A DNA stretch of 64,000 nucleotides from Methylomonas sp. AM2-LC (GCF_039904985.1 NZ_CP157005.1:2046001-2110000); one strand, 5' to 3'. Positions 34,748 through 44,680 are shown, counted from the first letter of the stretch. The notes: generated from the letters alone by a model not told the origin. Made by a program: numbers and translations.

Positions 34748-36994
34748 TTGAAAATTAGATCCTCTTTAATATTTTTTTCGCTCTTGGTAGCGATGGAGAC
34801 AGCCTTGGGCGCTCAAGAATTAAACCCACAGATTGAAAAACAGGTTCAGAATTTGCTGGCACAGATGAGTCTGGAAGAAAAAGTCGGGCAAATGACTCAA
34901 ATCGACTTTAGTGTTATTTCAGCAGAAAACGCTCAGGATATCGATAATCCCATCGATCAGGCAAAATTGGAGGAGGCAGTGCTTAAGTATCATGTAGGCT
35001 CTATACTCAATACGCCGTCTACCCCCAATAACAAAGCCCAACCCATTGAAAAATGGAGGCGTTTAACCAATAGCATCCGCGAAGTCGCAGCCAAAAGCCG
35101 GCTTAAAATTCCGGTCATCTACGGTATTGACGCCATTCATGGTGCAACCTACACGCGCAGTTCGGTATTATTCCCGCAAGCCATCAATATGGCGGCTACC
35201 TTTAATACACAGTTATCATTTCAAGAAGGCGAAATTACCGCCGCAGAAGTAAAAGCTTCTGGATTGGATTGGAATTTTTCACCTGTGATGGATATAGGCA
35301 GGCAACCACTTTGGCCACGCTTATGGGAAACCTATGGCGAAGACGTATATTTAGGTAGTGCCATGGGTAGTGCGTACATCAAAGGTCATCAGGGTGCAGA
35401 TTATTCGGCCGCGACTAAAGCCCCCACCTGTCTCAAGCACTATATTGGCTACAGTTATCCTTTAAACGGCAAAGACCGCAGTCCGGCCTGGATAGGCGAA
35501 CGAGCGTTACGTGAATATTTTTTACCCGCCTTTGCCGCAGGCATAAAAGCGGGGGCACCGACTGTGATGATTAATTCCGGTGAAGTGGATGGTATTCCCG
35601 GCCATGCAAATTATCAGTATTTAACCAGTATATTGCGGGGTGAATTAGGGTTTACTGGTTTTACTATCTCCGATTGGGAAGACATTATTCGCCTGTATGA
35701 TCGCGATAAAATGGCCGCGTCGCCTAAAGAAGCAGTAAAAATAGCAGTGATGGCCGGCGTTGATATGAGCATGGTGCCTTTTAATTACTCTTTTTACGAC
35801 TTACTGCTGGAACTGGCACATAGCGGTGAAGTACCCCTCAGTCGTATCGATGAAGCGGTGACGCGTATTTTGCGGGTAAAATTTGCCACGGGTTTATTTA
35901 ACCCGCATCCTCTGATCAACGAAGCCGAGTATTTTGATACGCCTGCCGCCAATGCTGTCAATCGTCAAGCAGCGGAAGAATCCATTATTTTGGCTAAAAA
36001 CGACCAGCAATTGTTACCTTTGCCCAAAACAGCCAGTATTTTGGTGACAGGGCCTGCGGCAAATTTGCTGAGTGTCATGAATGGCGGCTGGACTATAACC
36101 TGGCAAGGCGATAAAGAAGAACTTTATCCACAAAACAAATTAACCCTATTGCAGGCAATACAGAAAAAAACTACAGGTCAAGTAAGCTATGTGGGAGGCA
36201 AAGCATTTGGTGATGAAATCAATATAGAACAGGTTGTCAGCGCGGCGCGTAACCATGATTACATTATTCTGGCTTTAGGCGAAAAGCCTTATACAGAAAC
36301 ACCGGGCAACATCGACAGTTTAAATCTGGACGATAATCAGTTAAAACTGGCGCATGACGTGTTGGCTACTGGCAAACCGGTGATACTGGTCACTTTGGGC
36401 GGCAGACCACGCATTATTACCCCCATAGCCGAAAAAGCGGCGGCCGTGGTATTGGGGTTTTTACCCGGTATGGAAGGCGGCGAGGTGCTGGCAGATATTC
36501 TATTTGGTGATGTTAATCCCAGTGGTAAATTGCCCATTTCTTATCCGCGTAATACCAATGATATTGTGCCTTACGATCATAAACCCATGGAGTCTTTTGA
36601 GTTTAATCAGTATCGGCCGCTTTATGCGTTTGCACATGGTTTAAGTTATACCCGCTTCGAAACCAATGGCTTAACACTGAATAAAAACAAAATTAAGCTT
36701 GGCGAAAGCATTGATGTCAGCGTAAAGGTTAAAAATATCGGTCAATTAACTGGAAAAGAAGTGGTTATGGTGTATTTACATGATAAAGCCGCTTCAGTCA
36801 CCCGACCTACCCGACAACTGAAAGCCTTTAAAAAGGTGGAATTAAAACCCGGTCAGCAGCAGACTTTGCAGTTTACACTCACCGCCGACGATATGTCTTT
36901 CATCGGCGTTGATATGAAACGCATAGTCGAGCCTGGCGAGTTTAAAGTGATGGTCGGTACCGAAACTGCCGAATTTACTGTTACACATCCCTAG
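34748..36994 (+). CDS. bglX: Beta-glucosidase, glycoside hydrolase family 3 (BglX-like)
   Basis: The 748-residue secreted enzyme hydrolyses terminal beta-D-glucosides. A signal peptide ([17 protein letters not shown]) precedes the GH3 N-terminal TIM barrel ([37 protein letters not shown]), with the catalytic nucleophile Asp309 in FTISDWEDI. The alpha/beta sandwich domain and a fibronectin III-like C-terminal domain (about residues 650-745) follow. TTG at 34748 is the only start that includes the signal peptide; it has no clear ribosome binding site. The sugar permease follows after 1 nt, so the pair is probably one operon. It could be exported by the nearby type II system. Confidence 0.9.
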   Translation: MKIRSSLIFFSLLVAMETALGAQELNPQIEKQVQNLLAQMSLEEKVGQMTQIDFSVISAENAQDIDNPIDQAKLEEAVLKYHVGSILNTPSTPNNKAQPIEKWRRLTNSIREVAAKSRLKIPVIYGIDAIHGATYTRSSVLFPQAINMAATFNTQLSFQEGEITAAEVKASGLDWNFSPVMDIGRQPLWPRLWETYGEDVYLGSAMGSAYIKGHQGADYSAATKAPTCLKHYIGYSYPLNGKDRSPAWIGERALREYFLPAFAAGIKAGAPTVMINSGEVDGIPGHANYQYLTSILRGELGFTGFTISDWEDIIRLYDRDKMAASPKEAVKIAVMAGVDMSMVPFNYSFYDLLLELAHSGEVPLSRIDEAVTRILRVKFATGLFNPHPLINEAEYFDTPAANAVNRQAAEESIILAKNDQQLLPLPKTASILVTGPAANLLSVMNGGWTITWQGDKEELYPQNKLTLLQAIQKKTTGQVSYVGGKAFGDEINIEQVVSAARNHDYIILALGEKPYTETPGNIDSLNLDDNQLKLAHDVLATGKPVILVTLGGRPRIITPIAEKAAAVVLGFLPGMEGGEVLADILFGDVNPSGKLPISYPRNTNDIVPYDHKPMESFEFNQYRPLYAFAHGLSYTRFETNGLTLNKNKIKLGESIDVSVKVKNIGQLTGKEVVMVYLHDKAASVTRPTRQLKAFKKVELKPGQQQTLQFTLTADDMSFIGVDMKRIVEPGEFKVMVGTETAEFTVTHP

Positions 36995-36995
36995 T

Positions 36996-38288
36996 ATGCA
37001 GGATATGTATAACTCACAAAATACTTACTCAGGCGCGTTAAAGGTATTAACCTCATTGTTTTTTCTATGGGGTTTTATTACCTGTTTAAACGATATGCTT
37101 ATCCCGCATTTAAAAGCGGTGTTTACGTTAAGCTATACACAAGCCATGCTGGTACAGTTTTGCTTTTTTGCCGCCTATTTTGTGGTGTCTATCCCCTGTG
37201 GTTATTTACTGAAAAAAATCGATTATCAGGGCGGTATTATTGTCGGTTTGGCTATTGCTGCTTGTGCTTGTCTGATGTTTTATCCAGCCGCAGCACTACA
37301 TTCCTATGCGTTGTTCCTAATAGCTTTTTTTATTCTGGCAACGGGTATTACCCTGTTACAGGTTGCTGCTAATCCTTATGTAACCGAGCTGGGCGATAGT
37401 CAAACCGCGTCCAGTCGCTTAACCTTAACTCAGGCTTTTAATTCCTTGGGAACGACTGTGGCACCGTATTTTGGTGCACTGTTTATTTTAAGTAATACTG
37501 TCAAATCGCCCGCCGAACTGACGCTTCTGGATGCACAACAATTAAGCGCCTATCAATCGGTACAGGCCACCAGTGTGCAATATCCGTATCTGTTTTTGGC
37601 TGGGGTATTGTTGAGTCTGGCTATGCTGTTTTTTTATTTAAAATTACCGAAAATTGCAACCCAAACCAGCGAAAATCAGCCCCTAAGCTATACAGAAAAA
37701 CACAGTGCCTGGCATTATCCGCATTTAGTATTAGGTGCCATTGCCATTTTTATGTATGTCGGTGCAGAAGTTTCTATTGGTAGTTTTTTAGTCAATTTCT
37801 TGGGTGATGCACAAATAGGCAATCTTCCAGAAGCAGAAGCCGGTAAGTACGTTTCCTTTTATTGGGGTGGGGCCATGTTGGGTCGCTTTGTGGGGGCGGC
37901 TGTCATGCAAAAAACCACGCCTGCCAAGGTGTTGGCTTTTAATGCTATTTGTGCCATGTTATTGGTATTGCTAACCATATTGAGTACTGGAAGCTTGGCA
38001 ATGTGGAGCATACTGGCGGTGGGTTTGTGTAATTCCGTCATGTTCCCGACCATTTTCTCACTGGCTGTTGCCGGTTTGGGGCCTCACACCGGTCAAGGGT
38101 CCGGAATATTATGTGCGTCTATTGTCGGTGGTGCCATTTTGCCAGTGCTACAAGGGCTGTGTGCCGATAGCATCGGTATTCATGCCGCGTTTTTTGTGCC
38201 AGTGCTGTGTTATGCCTATATTATGTTTTATGGTGTTTATCAAGCCTTACGCTTTAGGTCTTTGCTGACAGCAGAAAAGTCGCTATAA
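36996..38288 (+). CDS. FucP/GluP-family sugar:H+ symporter (MFS)
   Basis: The 430-residue protein has 12 predicted membrane spans and the FucP-subfamily landmarks [30 protein letters not shown] and ANPYVTELG. It belongs to the fucose/glucose/galactose:H+ symporters of the major facilitator superfamily. Right behind the GH3 beta-glucosidase (1 nt), it most likely imports the released glucose. The substrate is inferred from context. Confidence 0.88.
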   Translation: MQDMYNSQNTYSGALKVLTSLFFLWGFITCLNDMLIPHLKAVFTLSYTQAMLVQFCFFAAYFVVSIPCGYLLKKIDYQGGIIVGLAIAACACLMFYPAAALHSYALFLIAFFILATGITLLQVAANPYVTELGDSQTASSRLTLTQAFNSLGTTVAPYFGALFILSNTVKSPAELTLLDAQQLSAYQSVQATSVQYPYLFLAGVLLSLAMLFFYLKLPKIATQTSENQPLSYTEKHSAWHYPHLVLGAIAIFMYVGAEVSIGSFLVNFLGDAQIGNLPEAEAGKYVSFYWGGAMLGRFVGAAVMQKTTPAKVLAFNAICAMLLVLLTILSTGSLAMWSILAVGLCNSVMFPTIFSLAVAGLGPHTGQGSGILCASIVGGAILPVLQGLCADSIGIHAAFFVPVLCYAYIMFYGVYQALRFRSLLTAEKSL

Positions 38289-38587
38289 CAAATTGTAAAG
38301 GTGTCACTATCCTGCAAAACTCTACCTAATTTAATGGGTTGAAAGGTTTTTTGATAGATAAGCTGCTCACGAAAACGCAGTAGGCACACCATTGGCTAGT
38401 CCGTTCGTGGTGAGCCTAGTCAAACCATGAGCGGACTAGCCGATCAGACGTAAAAAATACACACTGATTTATTGCTAAGCTCTTAACCAGTATTTGTATC
38501 GCTTGCAAGCCATGAAAATAAAATTGAAAATCTCTATTTTGATGCGTAGAATCAAATCTTTACTGAAGAATAAAGGCTAGATTTAAA
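38289..38587. other. Intergenic region with a REP-like hairpin
   Basis: Apart from the hairpin at 38394-38441 I see no gene. AT-rich DNA just before 38588 should hold the promoter of the glycosyltransferase; AAAGGCTAG precedes its ATG. Confidence 0.45.
38394..38441. repeat. REP-like hairpin
   Basis: GGCTAGTCCGTTCGTGGT and ACCATGAGCGGACTAGCC form an inverted repeat around TGAGCCTAGTCAA. The core is the common REP word GTTCGTGGTGAGCC. It lies behind the permease gene and may act as a transcription end. Confidence 0.7.
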
Positions 38588-39313
38588 ATGGCACAATTAT
38601 TAGATTACTTTCAAGGTATTTATATTATTAATTTGCCTTCGAGAACAGATCGCCTCAGTGAAATTCAAGATCAATTCAAAAAAATCGGTTTAAGTCTTGA
38701 TCATCCTAATATTCATGTGTTTGCGGCCATTCGTCCTGATGATGCGGGGGAGTTTGAAAATATTGGTGCAAGAGGTTGTTTTTTAAGTCATTTAGGCGTG
38801 TTAAAAGATGCCAGAAGTCGTCAGCTTGAAACTATATTAGTTTTTGAAGATGATCTGGATTTTGCGAGTGATTTTTTAGCAAGAGTCGATAGTTTAATTG
38901 AACAGTTAAAAACCGCCGATTGGGGCATTTATTATGGCGGCCACCGCTTATCCAAGCTTTTAGCACTAACAAACCAAGCAGATTTAGTTGAAGTAGACTC
39001 TGATCTGACAGTGGTTACCGCACATTTTATAGGTTTTCGTCAGCCTGTGATTGATGGTTTGATCAATTATCTGGAACAAGCTTTAACCCGTCCGGCAGGT
39101 AGCCCAGAATGTGGGCCTATGCATGTAGACGGTGCCTATTCTTGGTTTAGAAAAGAGCATCCGCATGTAAGAGTGTTTTTGTCGGTACCCGAACTAGGCT
39201 ATCAACGCATGTCCAGAACCGATATTCACGAATTAAAATGGTACGATCAAGTCATTGGGATACGTACCATCACACAGATCGTGCGCAAGCTGCTACGAAA
39301 ATTGCGTTCTTGA
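38588..39313 (+). CDS. Glycosyltransferase family 25 protein
   Basis: The 241-residue protein has the GT25 pattern: IYIINLPSRTDRLSEIQDQF at the N-terminus, GCFLSHLGVLKDA, the putative metal or base motif VFEDDLDF, and HVDGAYSWFR toward the end. The family includes LOS/LPS galactosyltransferases. A truncated acceptor domain is normal. No LPS cluster is adjacent; the next gene is a GT39-like protein on the other strand. Confidence 0.85.
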   Translation: MAQLLDYFQGIYIINLPSRTDRLSEIQDQFKKIGLSLDHPNIHVFAAIRPDDAGEFENIGARGCFLSHLGVLKDARSRQLETILVFEDDLDFASDFLARVDSLIEQLKTADWGIYYGGHRLSKLLALTNQADLVEVDSDLTVVTAHFIGFRQPVIDGLINYLEQALTRPAGSPECGPMHVDGAYSWFRKEHPHVRVFLSVPELGYQRMSRTDIHELKWYDQVIGIRTITQIVRKLLRKLRS

Positions 39314-39366
39314 GTGGCTTAAAAACCTAGGCTGAGTTTCATGAAAATGTAATCCAGCTTAGAAGG

Positions 39367-40917
39367 CTAATGACACACCTGTTGATCCAATGCCACCACG
39401 CGATTATAACCTACCCATTCTGGGTAATAATCCAAATCGGTATCATCCGGGCCAGCCAGCACTCGAAACGAATTACGCCGATTTGCACAAATCCATAATT
39501 CTTCTTTAAGTGTAAAAATATAAATATCTGCCGATTCTCTTGCCACAAAAGCCGAATGCGTGCTTTTATAACGTTCAGACACATAATCTAAGGCTTTGTC
39601 AGAAATGCTTATTTTTTTAGTAGGATTTTTATCCAAATACTGTTCCAGAGCCATTCCCCAGGCATCTTGACGGGGATTTTGTAAGCTATCAACCGCCTTA
39701 AAATAGTAATTTAAATTGCTAGATAATAATGCCAGAAAGGCGACAGGAATGGCAAAGCGCAACACATTGCCAGGAAAATACTTCATTAACGCGTCTATGG
39801 CAATGCCCACCAATACCACAATAAAAGGTGTCAACATCAGCAAATTACGCACAAATAATACTTTTTGTGTTGAAAAATAGACTAGGTAAGCGATTATGGG
39901 TATTAAAATAATAGACGCGTGGTTTTTATTGCGCTGCCAGATAAATACCGCACCCATTACGGCTAGTAGTATCACACCCACTGAAATTGCCGCATCCGGT
40001 GAAAATAGCCTGAACAAAATAAACTCCGATAACTTTTGTATGCCGTCCAGTTTAGTTTCAAGGGTATGCGCAGCGTGACCGGTTTTATAATGATTCATCT
40101 CGCCCCTGACATTCTTTATAAATTCAACAGGTTCAAGCAGAATGCCGGGTGTGATAAATAGAAAGGTTAACATAAAGAAGGTCATAATTATCCCCAGTCG
40201 CTGGAATTTATGCTTGCCCTTTATGGCAACGTAAAGCGGTAAAAACAAGGTGATACCACCAGGGTATTTGGCCGCTGCAGCCAAACCTGCCGATATTGCT
40301 GCAAACGTCAGTGTTTGGCTGCTGTTATGTTTGCTTGCCCATACTGTAGTTAAAATAACCAGTGCAGTCATTAACATTAATAAGGTATCTGGCGCAATCC
40401 AGCGCGAGTGATAAAAAATGGGGTAGGATAACAGCAGGGTAATGCCCGTTGTTGCCGAAGCTATCCAATTAACGCCCAGCAGTCTTGCTGAAAGGCTAAC
40501 CACAAGTGCGCTGCTGGCGGTTAGTAAAATAAAAACGCTACGTACTTCAAAATGATAAGTTTGAGTATTAACAAAATCAATAAATTGCTTATTGATTATC
40601 ACAATGCCTTCTTTGTCTATAGGCGGGAAAATGATGTCAGGATTTATCATTACCTGGGCAACATAGCCAAATAGAGCTGTAAAAAGACAAACTAAATAGC
40701 TTAACGAGGGATAGTTATACCACCGAGGTAAAATCACCCCGGTATTAGCGGTATCAATCACCGAACCAATCAATTTTCCCTCATCCCAATGCGCACCAAA
40801 ATCTACGCTGTTAAATCCGCACCAGATAAAAATGCCTGTAAATGCCAGTAATAGCATCGTAGCGATAACGCATTCGGAATAAGAGGCCAAAATATCAGTT
40901 GCTTTGAATGAACGCAT
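39367..40917 (-). CDS. GT39-like membrane glycosyltransferase
   Basis: The 516-residue integral membrane protein has about ten hydrophobic helices and the first-loop acidic pair of the GT-C fold in HWDEGKLIG. Loops contain RWYNYPSLSY and FSTQKVLFVRNLLMLTPF. It resembles the dolichyl-phosphate-mannose mannosyltransferase (PMT_2) group that adds lipid-linked sugars to proteins or lipids at the outer face of the inner membrane. The acceptor is unknown. There is no second gene in the operon. Confidence 0.7.
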   Translation of the reverse strand: MRSFKATDILASYSECVIATMLLLAFTGIFIWCGFNSVDFGAHWDEGKLIGSVIDTANTGVILPRWYNYPSLSYLVCLFTALFGYVAQVMINPDIIFPPIDKEGIVIINKQFIDFVNTQTYHFEVRSVFILLTASSALVVSLSARLLGVNWIASATTGITLLLSYPIFYHSRWIAPDTLLMLMTALVILTTVWASKHNSSQTLTFAAISAGLAAAAKYPGGITLFLPLYVAIKGKHKFQRLGIIMTFFMLTFLFITPGILLEPVEFIKNVRGEMNHYKTGHAAHTLETKLDGIQKLSEFILFRLFSPDAAISVGVILLAVMGAVFIWQRNKNHASIILIPIIAYLVYFSTQKVLFVRNLLMLTPFIVVLVGIAIDALMKYFPGNVLRFAIPVAFLALLSSNLNYYFKAVDSLQNPRQDAWGMALEQYLDKNPTKKISISDKALDYVSERYKSTHSAFVARESADIYIFTLKEELWICANRRNSFRVLAGPDDTDLDYYPEWVGYNRVVALDQQVCH

Positions 40918-41098
40918 GTTTTAGTAGGAATTGTTTGATAAGTGGGAATAAGTTTACACCCGCTGTCGAATTTTGAGTAAATCTAAACGGACTAAGGGAA
41001 GAGGGTAGGGCGTAGATGGTGTCCAATGAGAATGAAACCCTGTGTCGAGGCTAACAACTCATGCTTTTAAAATATAATGACACAGTCACATTTTTTGT

Positions 41099-41380
41099 TT
41101 ATGCACTAAACATGCCCGCCATTAAGGCTGTGGCAAGTGCAACGGTAACTGTCGGAGCTAACAGAAGCGCGATGCCTGCACGCATACTTGGCAAGGTAAG
41201 TGCTAACCTGAACAGTCGACGATTTTGTTCAGGAACAGCGCCTCGCTGGGCCATAATAAGCGCGGTAGCGCAGAGGCTTAAGCCAACTGCCAGGGATGCA
41301 TAGACCGCAAAAAAAGTCATCAGGCAAAGCAGCGAACTTAAGATGAATAACAATACTGGAACTAGAATTGAGCGTAACAT
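41099..41380 (-). CDS. Small two- or three-helix membrane protein (uncertain)
   Basis: The 93-residue protein has hydrophobic helices (VPVLLFILSSLLCLMTFFAV and ALLLAPTVTVALATALMAG) separated by a basic loop (EQNRRLFRLALTLPSMRAG). A longer frame, from 41482, runs upstream, but that part is repeat-like DNA (CTGGGTTTCATTTGCATTTA and ATTCCGGCTTATCG), so I start at 41380. No ribosome binding site is evident. It may be a genuine small membrane protein or a remnant. Confidence 0.4.
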   Translation of the reverse strand: MLRSILVPVLLFILSSLLCLMTFFAVYASLAVGLSLCATALIMAQRGAVPEQNRRLFRLALTLPSMRAGIALLLAPTVTVALATALMAGMFSA

Positions 41381-41582
41381 ATAACAAATCGATAAGCCGG
41401 AATTGGGTGTAATAGGCGAAGTATGGCGTAGATGGGTTAAATGCAAATGAAACCCAGCATCGAAGACTAAAACGCCCACCAAAACACATTGTATATTGAA
41501 AATCTAATCCAATTTTTTTAAGGCCATAAGCCGTATTACGTCTTATGGCTCTAATGAGGCAAAATTGAGGCTTATAAACTTG

Positions 41583-42194
41583 TTAAGATTGTTTACGACG
41601 AACGACCCAGCCTACTAATGGCAAGCCTAATAACATCATTGCCCATTCTTGAGCTTCTGGTACTGCTGAAATTTGCAAATTAGCCCCGAAAATACCAGCG
41701 TTACTCAGATTGAAATTATTAGATTTAAATGGGAAAGCGAGAGAGCTGCCATTATAATTCCAAGCATCTTTAATATAGGTAATCTGTGGCGCAGTAGTTG
41801 CACCAATTGCACCTGCCCCGTAGTTTGTATATCCTACTGAAGCTACGTAGTAATCCGAACCTGCTTTGAGTTCCACTGGAGTAATTGCAGCATAGCTGAA
41901 TTGATTCAATACTGGGCTTGACTTAGTGACTGATGCTGAGGCTAATAAGTTGCCAGAACTGTCCCATAGACCAATTTCAACTGGACTACTGCTAACACCG
42001 GCAGTTAAAGAGCCAAGTTTTGTAACATCAACATTGGAGTTGGCCTGAAATTCGAAACCAAGATTCCAATTACTCCCTGAGAGATTACCTGCCAATGAAT
42101 TAAAAGAGATAGCTGGTGTATCAGCCTGTGCAATTCCAAAACTTAATGAAAATGTCAGAAATATTGATGTGATTGATGTTTTCATAGAAACCAT
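41583..42194 (-). CDS. PEP-CTERM exoprotein
   Basis: The 203-residue protein has a signal peptide (SIFLTFSLSFGIAQA), a beta-rich body like the DUF4082 type (LGFEFQANSNVDVTKLGSL, VEIGLWDSSGNLLASASV), and a C-terminal sorting signal VPEAQEWAMMLLGLPLVG followed by WVVRRKQS. AAGGA 10 nt upstream of the ATG at 42194 supports this start. Its last 67 bases are nearly identical to those of the PEP-CTERM gene at 44681. The motif is VPEA instead of VPEP, shared by that gene, suggesting both use the same exosortase variant. Confidence 0.82.
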   Translation of the reverse strand: MVSMKTSITSIFLTFSLSFGIAQADTPAISFNSLAGNLSGSNWNLGFEFQANSNVDVTKLGSLTAGVSSSPVEIGLWDSSGNLLASASVTKSSPVLNQFSYAAITPVELKAGSDYYVASVGYTNYGAGAIGATTAPQITYIKDAWNYNGSSLAFPFKSNNFNLSNAGIFGANLQISAVPEAQEWAMMLLGLPLVGWVVRRKQS

Positions 42195-42564
42195 GAATTA
42201 AATATCCTTGATGTTAAGTTAATCATAAGACGATGCAGCACTGTAATTCAATATGGCTTTAATCGCTTACCTACGGCGTTATTTTGCTTTTAACGCATAA
42301 TAGTCTAACATAAAAACAAAGTTTATTAAGTTCTGCCTAACGTATTTTCTATTCAGCCGATATAGGGTGTAGTTGTATTGCGCCTTATAACATCGTCGGA
42401 CTTATCATAGTTAATTCAGCTAGGTTTTTATATTGTTATTAAGCCTAAAAGCTGTTGAAATGGCTGGAAATTTTTATCTGCATGCAAGAGGGGGAACCGC
42501 TTTCGATACAATAGGTTGCAATCAGTGTGTCTATGGTTTTGCGGATAGTAATGCCTTGCTTACG
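42195..42564. other. Intergenic region, 370 bp
   Basis: Holds the promoter region of the PEP-CTERM gene at 41583. I see no gene; the ATTTTTATCTGCATGCAAG area precedes the mobile repeat. Confidence 0.4.
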
Positions 42565-43443
42565 CAACACGGTAAGTCGTAATTGCCAACGCGTCAGCCT
42601 CATAGGGCGCATTAGCTTCAGCGTAATGCGCCGCATGGTCGAAGGCAACAGTGTCGCAATACGGCTTCGCCTATTACGACCTATTCCGGCTTATCGCGTT
42701 AGCTTTAGGGCTTTGCCTAAGCTGTCTTGATTCATCTACATCAATCAACGCGATAAGCCGTTGCGCCGCATGGTTTAACTTCGTTCACCATCAACATCAA
42801 TAACGGGTAAGGGTGTTGCCCAATTTGCCGGGTATAAACCTTGATCAACACAACGATGAAAAGTGGAGTAAGGCCAATTAATCACTTGTTTAACCAATCC
42901 GTGTTTTACAGGATTAATGTGGCAGTAATCAAGATGTGCTGCATAATCGGCATCATCAAGAATTAGATGTTCCCAAAAACGCCGTTGCCAAATGCCTCTT
43001 TCACCCTTGGCAATACGTACGGCAGAACGTCTTTCAGTGATGGGTAATGCTTTTGAAAAAGCTTGCTTGATCAAGCGCCAGCGGGTGGTGTTATCGGTAT
43101 CACCTTGGGGAAGAGTCCATACACAGTGTAAATGATCAGGCAAAACCACCCAGGCATCAATATGAAAAGGCCAACGTCTTCTTACGTTTTTAACGGTATG
43201 CCTTAGGATGTCAATGTGGCGGATTAATAAATCATTAGGCTCTCGCTCTAGCAGATTAACGGTAAAAAAGTAGGTTCCACCGGGTATGCGGTAGCGTCGA
43301 TAGTTGGACATGAATAAAAAAATATTTTAGGTGTTCCAAAAATTTTAGCAAACGTGGTGGTTAGTGTCTATCATGCGGCGCAATAGGCTTCGCTATTGAC
43401 GCCCTATGAGGCAATCGCTTTGATAGTTGCGGCTTATGGTCTT
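42565..43443 (-). mobile_element. RAYT element, full copy (879 bp)
   Basis: The element contains a palindromic 139-bp unit (42565-42703), the RAYT gene (42775-43311) and the right-hand repeat ATTGACGCCCTATGAGGCAA to 43443. A shorter copy at 44220-44549 is the same at both ends but lacks 549 bp from the middle, which fixes the boundaries. Both ends consist of REP-like palindromes. Confidence 0.85.
42775..43311 (-). CDS. REP-associated tyrosine transposase (short type)
   Basis: The 178-residue single-domain RAYT has HUH residues H60-L-H62 (VLPDHLHCVWTLPQG) and the tyrosine region DYCHINPVKHGLV (about residue 129). The start MSNYRRYRIPGGTYFFTVNL is typical. It is a different subgroup from the longer RAYT at 9950. 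It is flanked on both sides by palindromic units that recur several times in the window and could be its substrates. Confidence 0.92.
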   Translation of the reverse strand: MSNYRRYRIPGGTYFFTVNLLEREPNDLLIRHIDILRHTVKNVRRRWPFHIDAWVVLPDHLHCVWTLPQGDTDNTTRWRLIKQAFSKALPITERRSAVRIAKGERGIWQRRFWEHLILDDADYAAHLDYCHINPVKHGLVKQVINWPYSTFHRCVDQGLYPANWATPLPVIDVDGERS

Positions 43444-43539
43444 AATGTTTTCGAACAAAGTTGGGGGTAAAACAAACTTGTCTTTTTATTTGCAAAGTTT
43501 GTCGCTTCGAAGCTGGGTTTCGTTATCTCAGCCCAGCCT

Positions 43540-43755
43540 TTATGCTGCTTCCAAAGTTTGTAAAGGTAAATGTGCAAGCGATATAGATTCAATATCCGTT
43601 TTTTGGCTCGCGTTCTGTACATCAATTCCCACAAGCTTACCGTTGCAATCAAAATCCAATACTACACCCTCAGCAACTTCGTCTGAGTCAACAGATGGAG
43701 TATTGGATAGATGAATATATAGCGAATCAGTTTCTTTATCGTAGCTAAGCTTCAT
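43540..43755 (-). CDS. DUF2283 protein (probable antitoxin-like partner)
   Basis: The 71-residue protein matches DUF2283: MKLSYDKETDSLYIHLSNTP, then VLDFDCNGKLVGIDVQNAS. It is cytoplasmic and its ATG overlaps the stop of the upstream DUF4258-like gene by 4 nt. In many genomes DUF2283 and DUF4258 genes are paired in this order and are suspected toxin-antitoxin modules, but I know of no proof. The pair lies between a RAYT element and its derivative. Confidence 0.75.
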   Translation of the reverse strand: MKLSYDKETDSLYIHLSNTPSVDSDEVAEGVVLDFDCNGKLVGIDVQNASQKTDIESISLAHLPLQTLEAA

Positions 43756-43988
43756 GGTTTAAATCTCCGATCCGGAAAGGCGTTGTGTAGGGTTATGCCG
43801 TCTTCGAGCGTTACCACTCGCAAATATTTACCTAGCTCTTGCACATATATCCAGTGCCGAATTCGACCATCTTCCTGGATTTCTTTGTGAGCAGTTTGAA
43901 TCAGCGCTGATAAACACCAATCTATCTGTATATAGGGCCGTTTAACTAAAACATCATTACGAAAATAAGCTGTAGTTGGGTGATCCAT
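43752..43988 (-). CDS. DUF4258-like protein, paired with DUF2283
   Basis: The 78-residue protein has the pattern RPYIQIDWCLSALIQTAHKE, then GRIRHWIYVQELGKYLRVV and TLHNAFPDRRF, as in small RelE-like proteins annotated DUF4258. It may act as the toxin of the pair; the fold suggestion is inferred. The downstream DUF2283 gene overlaps by 4 nt. Confidence 0.7.
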   Translation of the reverse strand: MDHPTTAYFRNDVLVKRPYIQIDWCLSALIQTAHKEIQEDGRIRHWIYVQELGKYLRVVTLEDGITLHNAFPDRRFKP

Positions 43989-44139
43989 GTCTTATAATAA
44001 TGTATAAAAAGACATTGTTCAATTTTGGCATTGATCGCATTCTGTGCGGATTGATGCACAACCTTTGATGGTAATGTTTTGGGCGAGTATGCACAGCTAT
44101 AAAGCAGATTAGCTTCGATGCTGGGTTTCGTTAACCAAT

Positions 44140-44216
44140 GTTGTAGGTGCTACAGTAAATGGAGTCAGTAAAACTGTAGATACAGCGTCAACACCTGCCG
44201 CATAATAAAAAAAGGT
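44140..44216 (+). repeat. Gene-tail repeat, left copy
   Basis: GTTGTAGGTGCTACAGTAAA to TAATAAAAAAAGGTAG resembles 44550-44645 on the far side of the deleted RAYT element. Read forward it would encode a tail such as VSKTVDTASTPAA followed by a stop. It contains part of the terminator hairpin of the PEP-CTERM gene at 44681. Confidence 0.6.
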
Positions 44217-44219
44217 AGT

Positions 44220-44549
44220 CAACACGGTAAGTCGTAATTGCCAACGCGTCAGCCTCATAGGGCGCATTAGCTTCAGCGTAATGCGCCGCATGGTCGAAGG
44301 CAACAGTGTCGCAATACGGCTTCGCCTATTACGACCTATTCCGGCTTATCGCGTTAGCAGATTAACGGTAAAAAAGTAGGTTCCACCGGGTATGCGGTAG
44401 CGTCGATAGTTGGACATGAATAAAAAAATATTTTAGGTGTTCCAAAAATTTTAGCAAACGTGGTGGTTAGTGTCTATCATGCGGCGCAATACGCTTCGCT
44501 ATTGACGCCCTATGAGGCAATCGCTTTGATAGTTGCGGCTTATGGTCTT
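44220..44549. mobile_element. Deletion derivative of the RAYT element (330 bp, MITE-like)
   Basis: Bases 44220-44358 match 42565-42703 and 44355-44549 match 43249-43443, with only a few differences. The 549-bp interior, including codons of the transposase after the first twenty, is missing. The joint falls at the four bases TAGC, present at both deletion ends in the full copy (42700-42703 and 43249-43252), indicating a microhomology deletion. It is nonautonomous. Confidence 0.92.
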
Positions 44550-44645
44550 GTAGGTGCAACTGTAAATGTAGTCAGTAAAACTGTAAATGTAGTCAGTAAA
44601 ACTGTAGATACAGCTTCAACACCTGCCGCATAATCAAAAAGGTAG
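44550..44645 (+). repeat. Gene-tail repeat, right copy
   Basis: Right counterpart of 44140-44216, with the internal unit TGTAAATGTAGTCAGTAAAAC present twice. The two copies flank the deleted RAYT element. Confidence 0.6.
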
Positions 44646-44670
44646 CCAGAATATTATAATTGTGGCTACC
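44636..44670 (-). terminator. Rho-independent terminator of the PEP-CTERM gene at 44681
   Basis: On the minus strand GGTAGCCA and TGGCTACC pair around a 14-nt AT loop and are followed by TTTTTGATTA, 10 nt behind the stop codon. Confidence 0.85.
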
Positions 44671-44680
44671 CTGATAACTA

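Noticed and set aside
42445..42648. 67-codon minus-strand frame in front of the RAYT gene (and its twin at 44109-44303)
   Set aside because: It is translation of the palindromic repeat unit shared by both elements; no start site and no coding signature.
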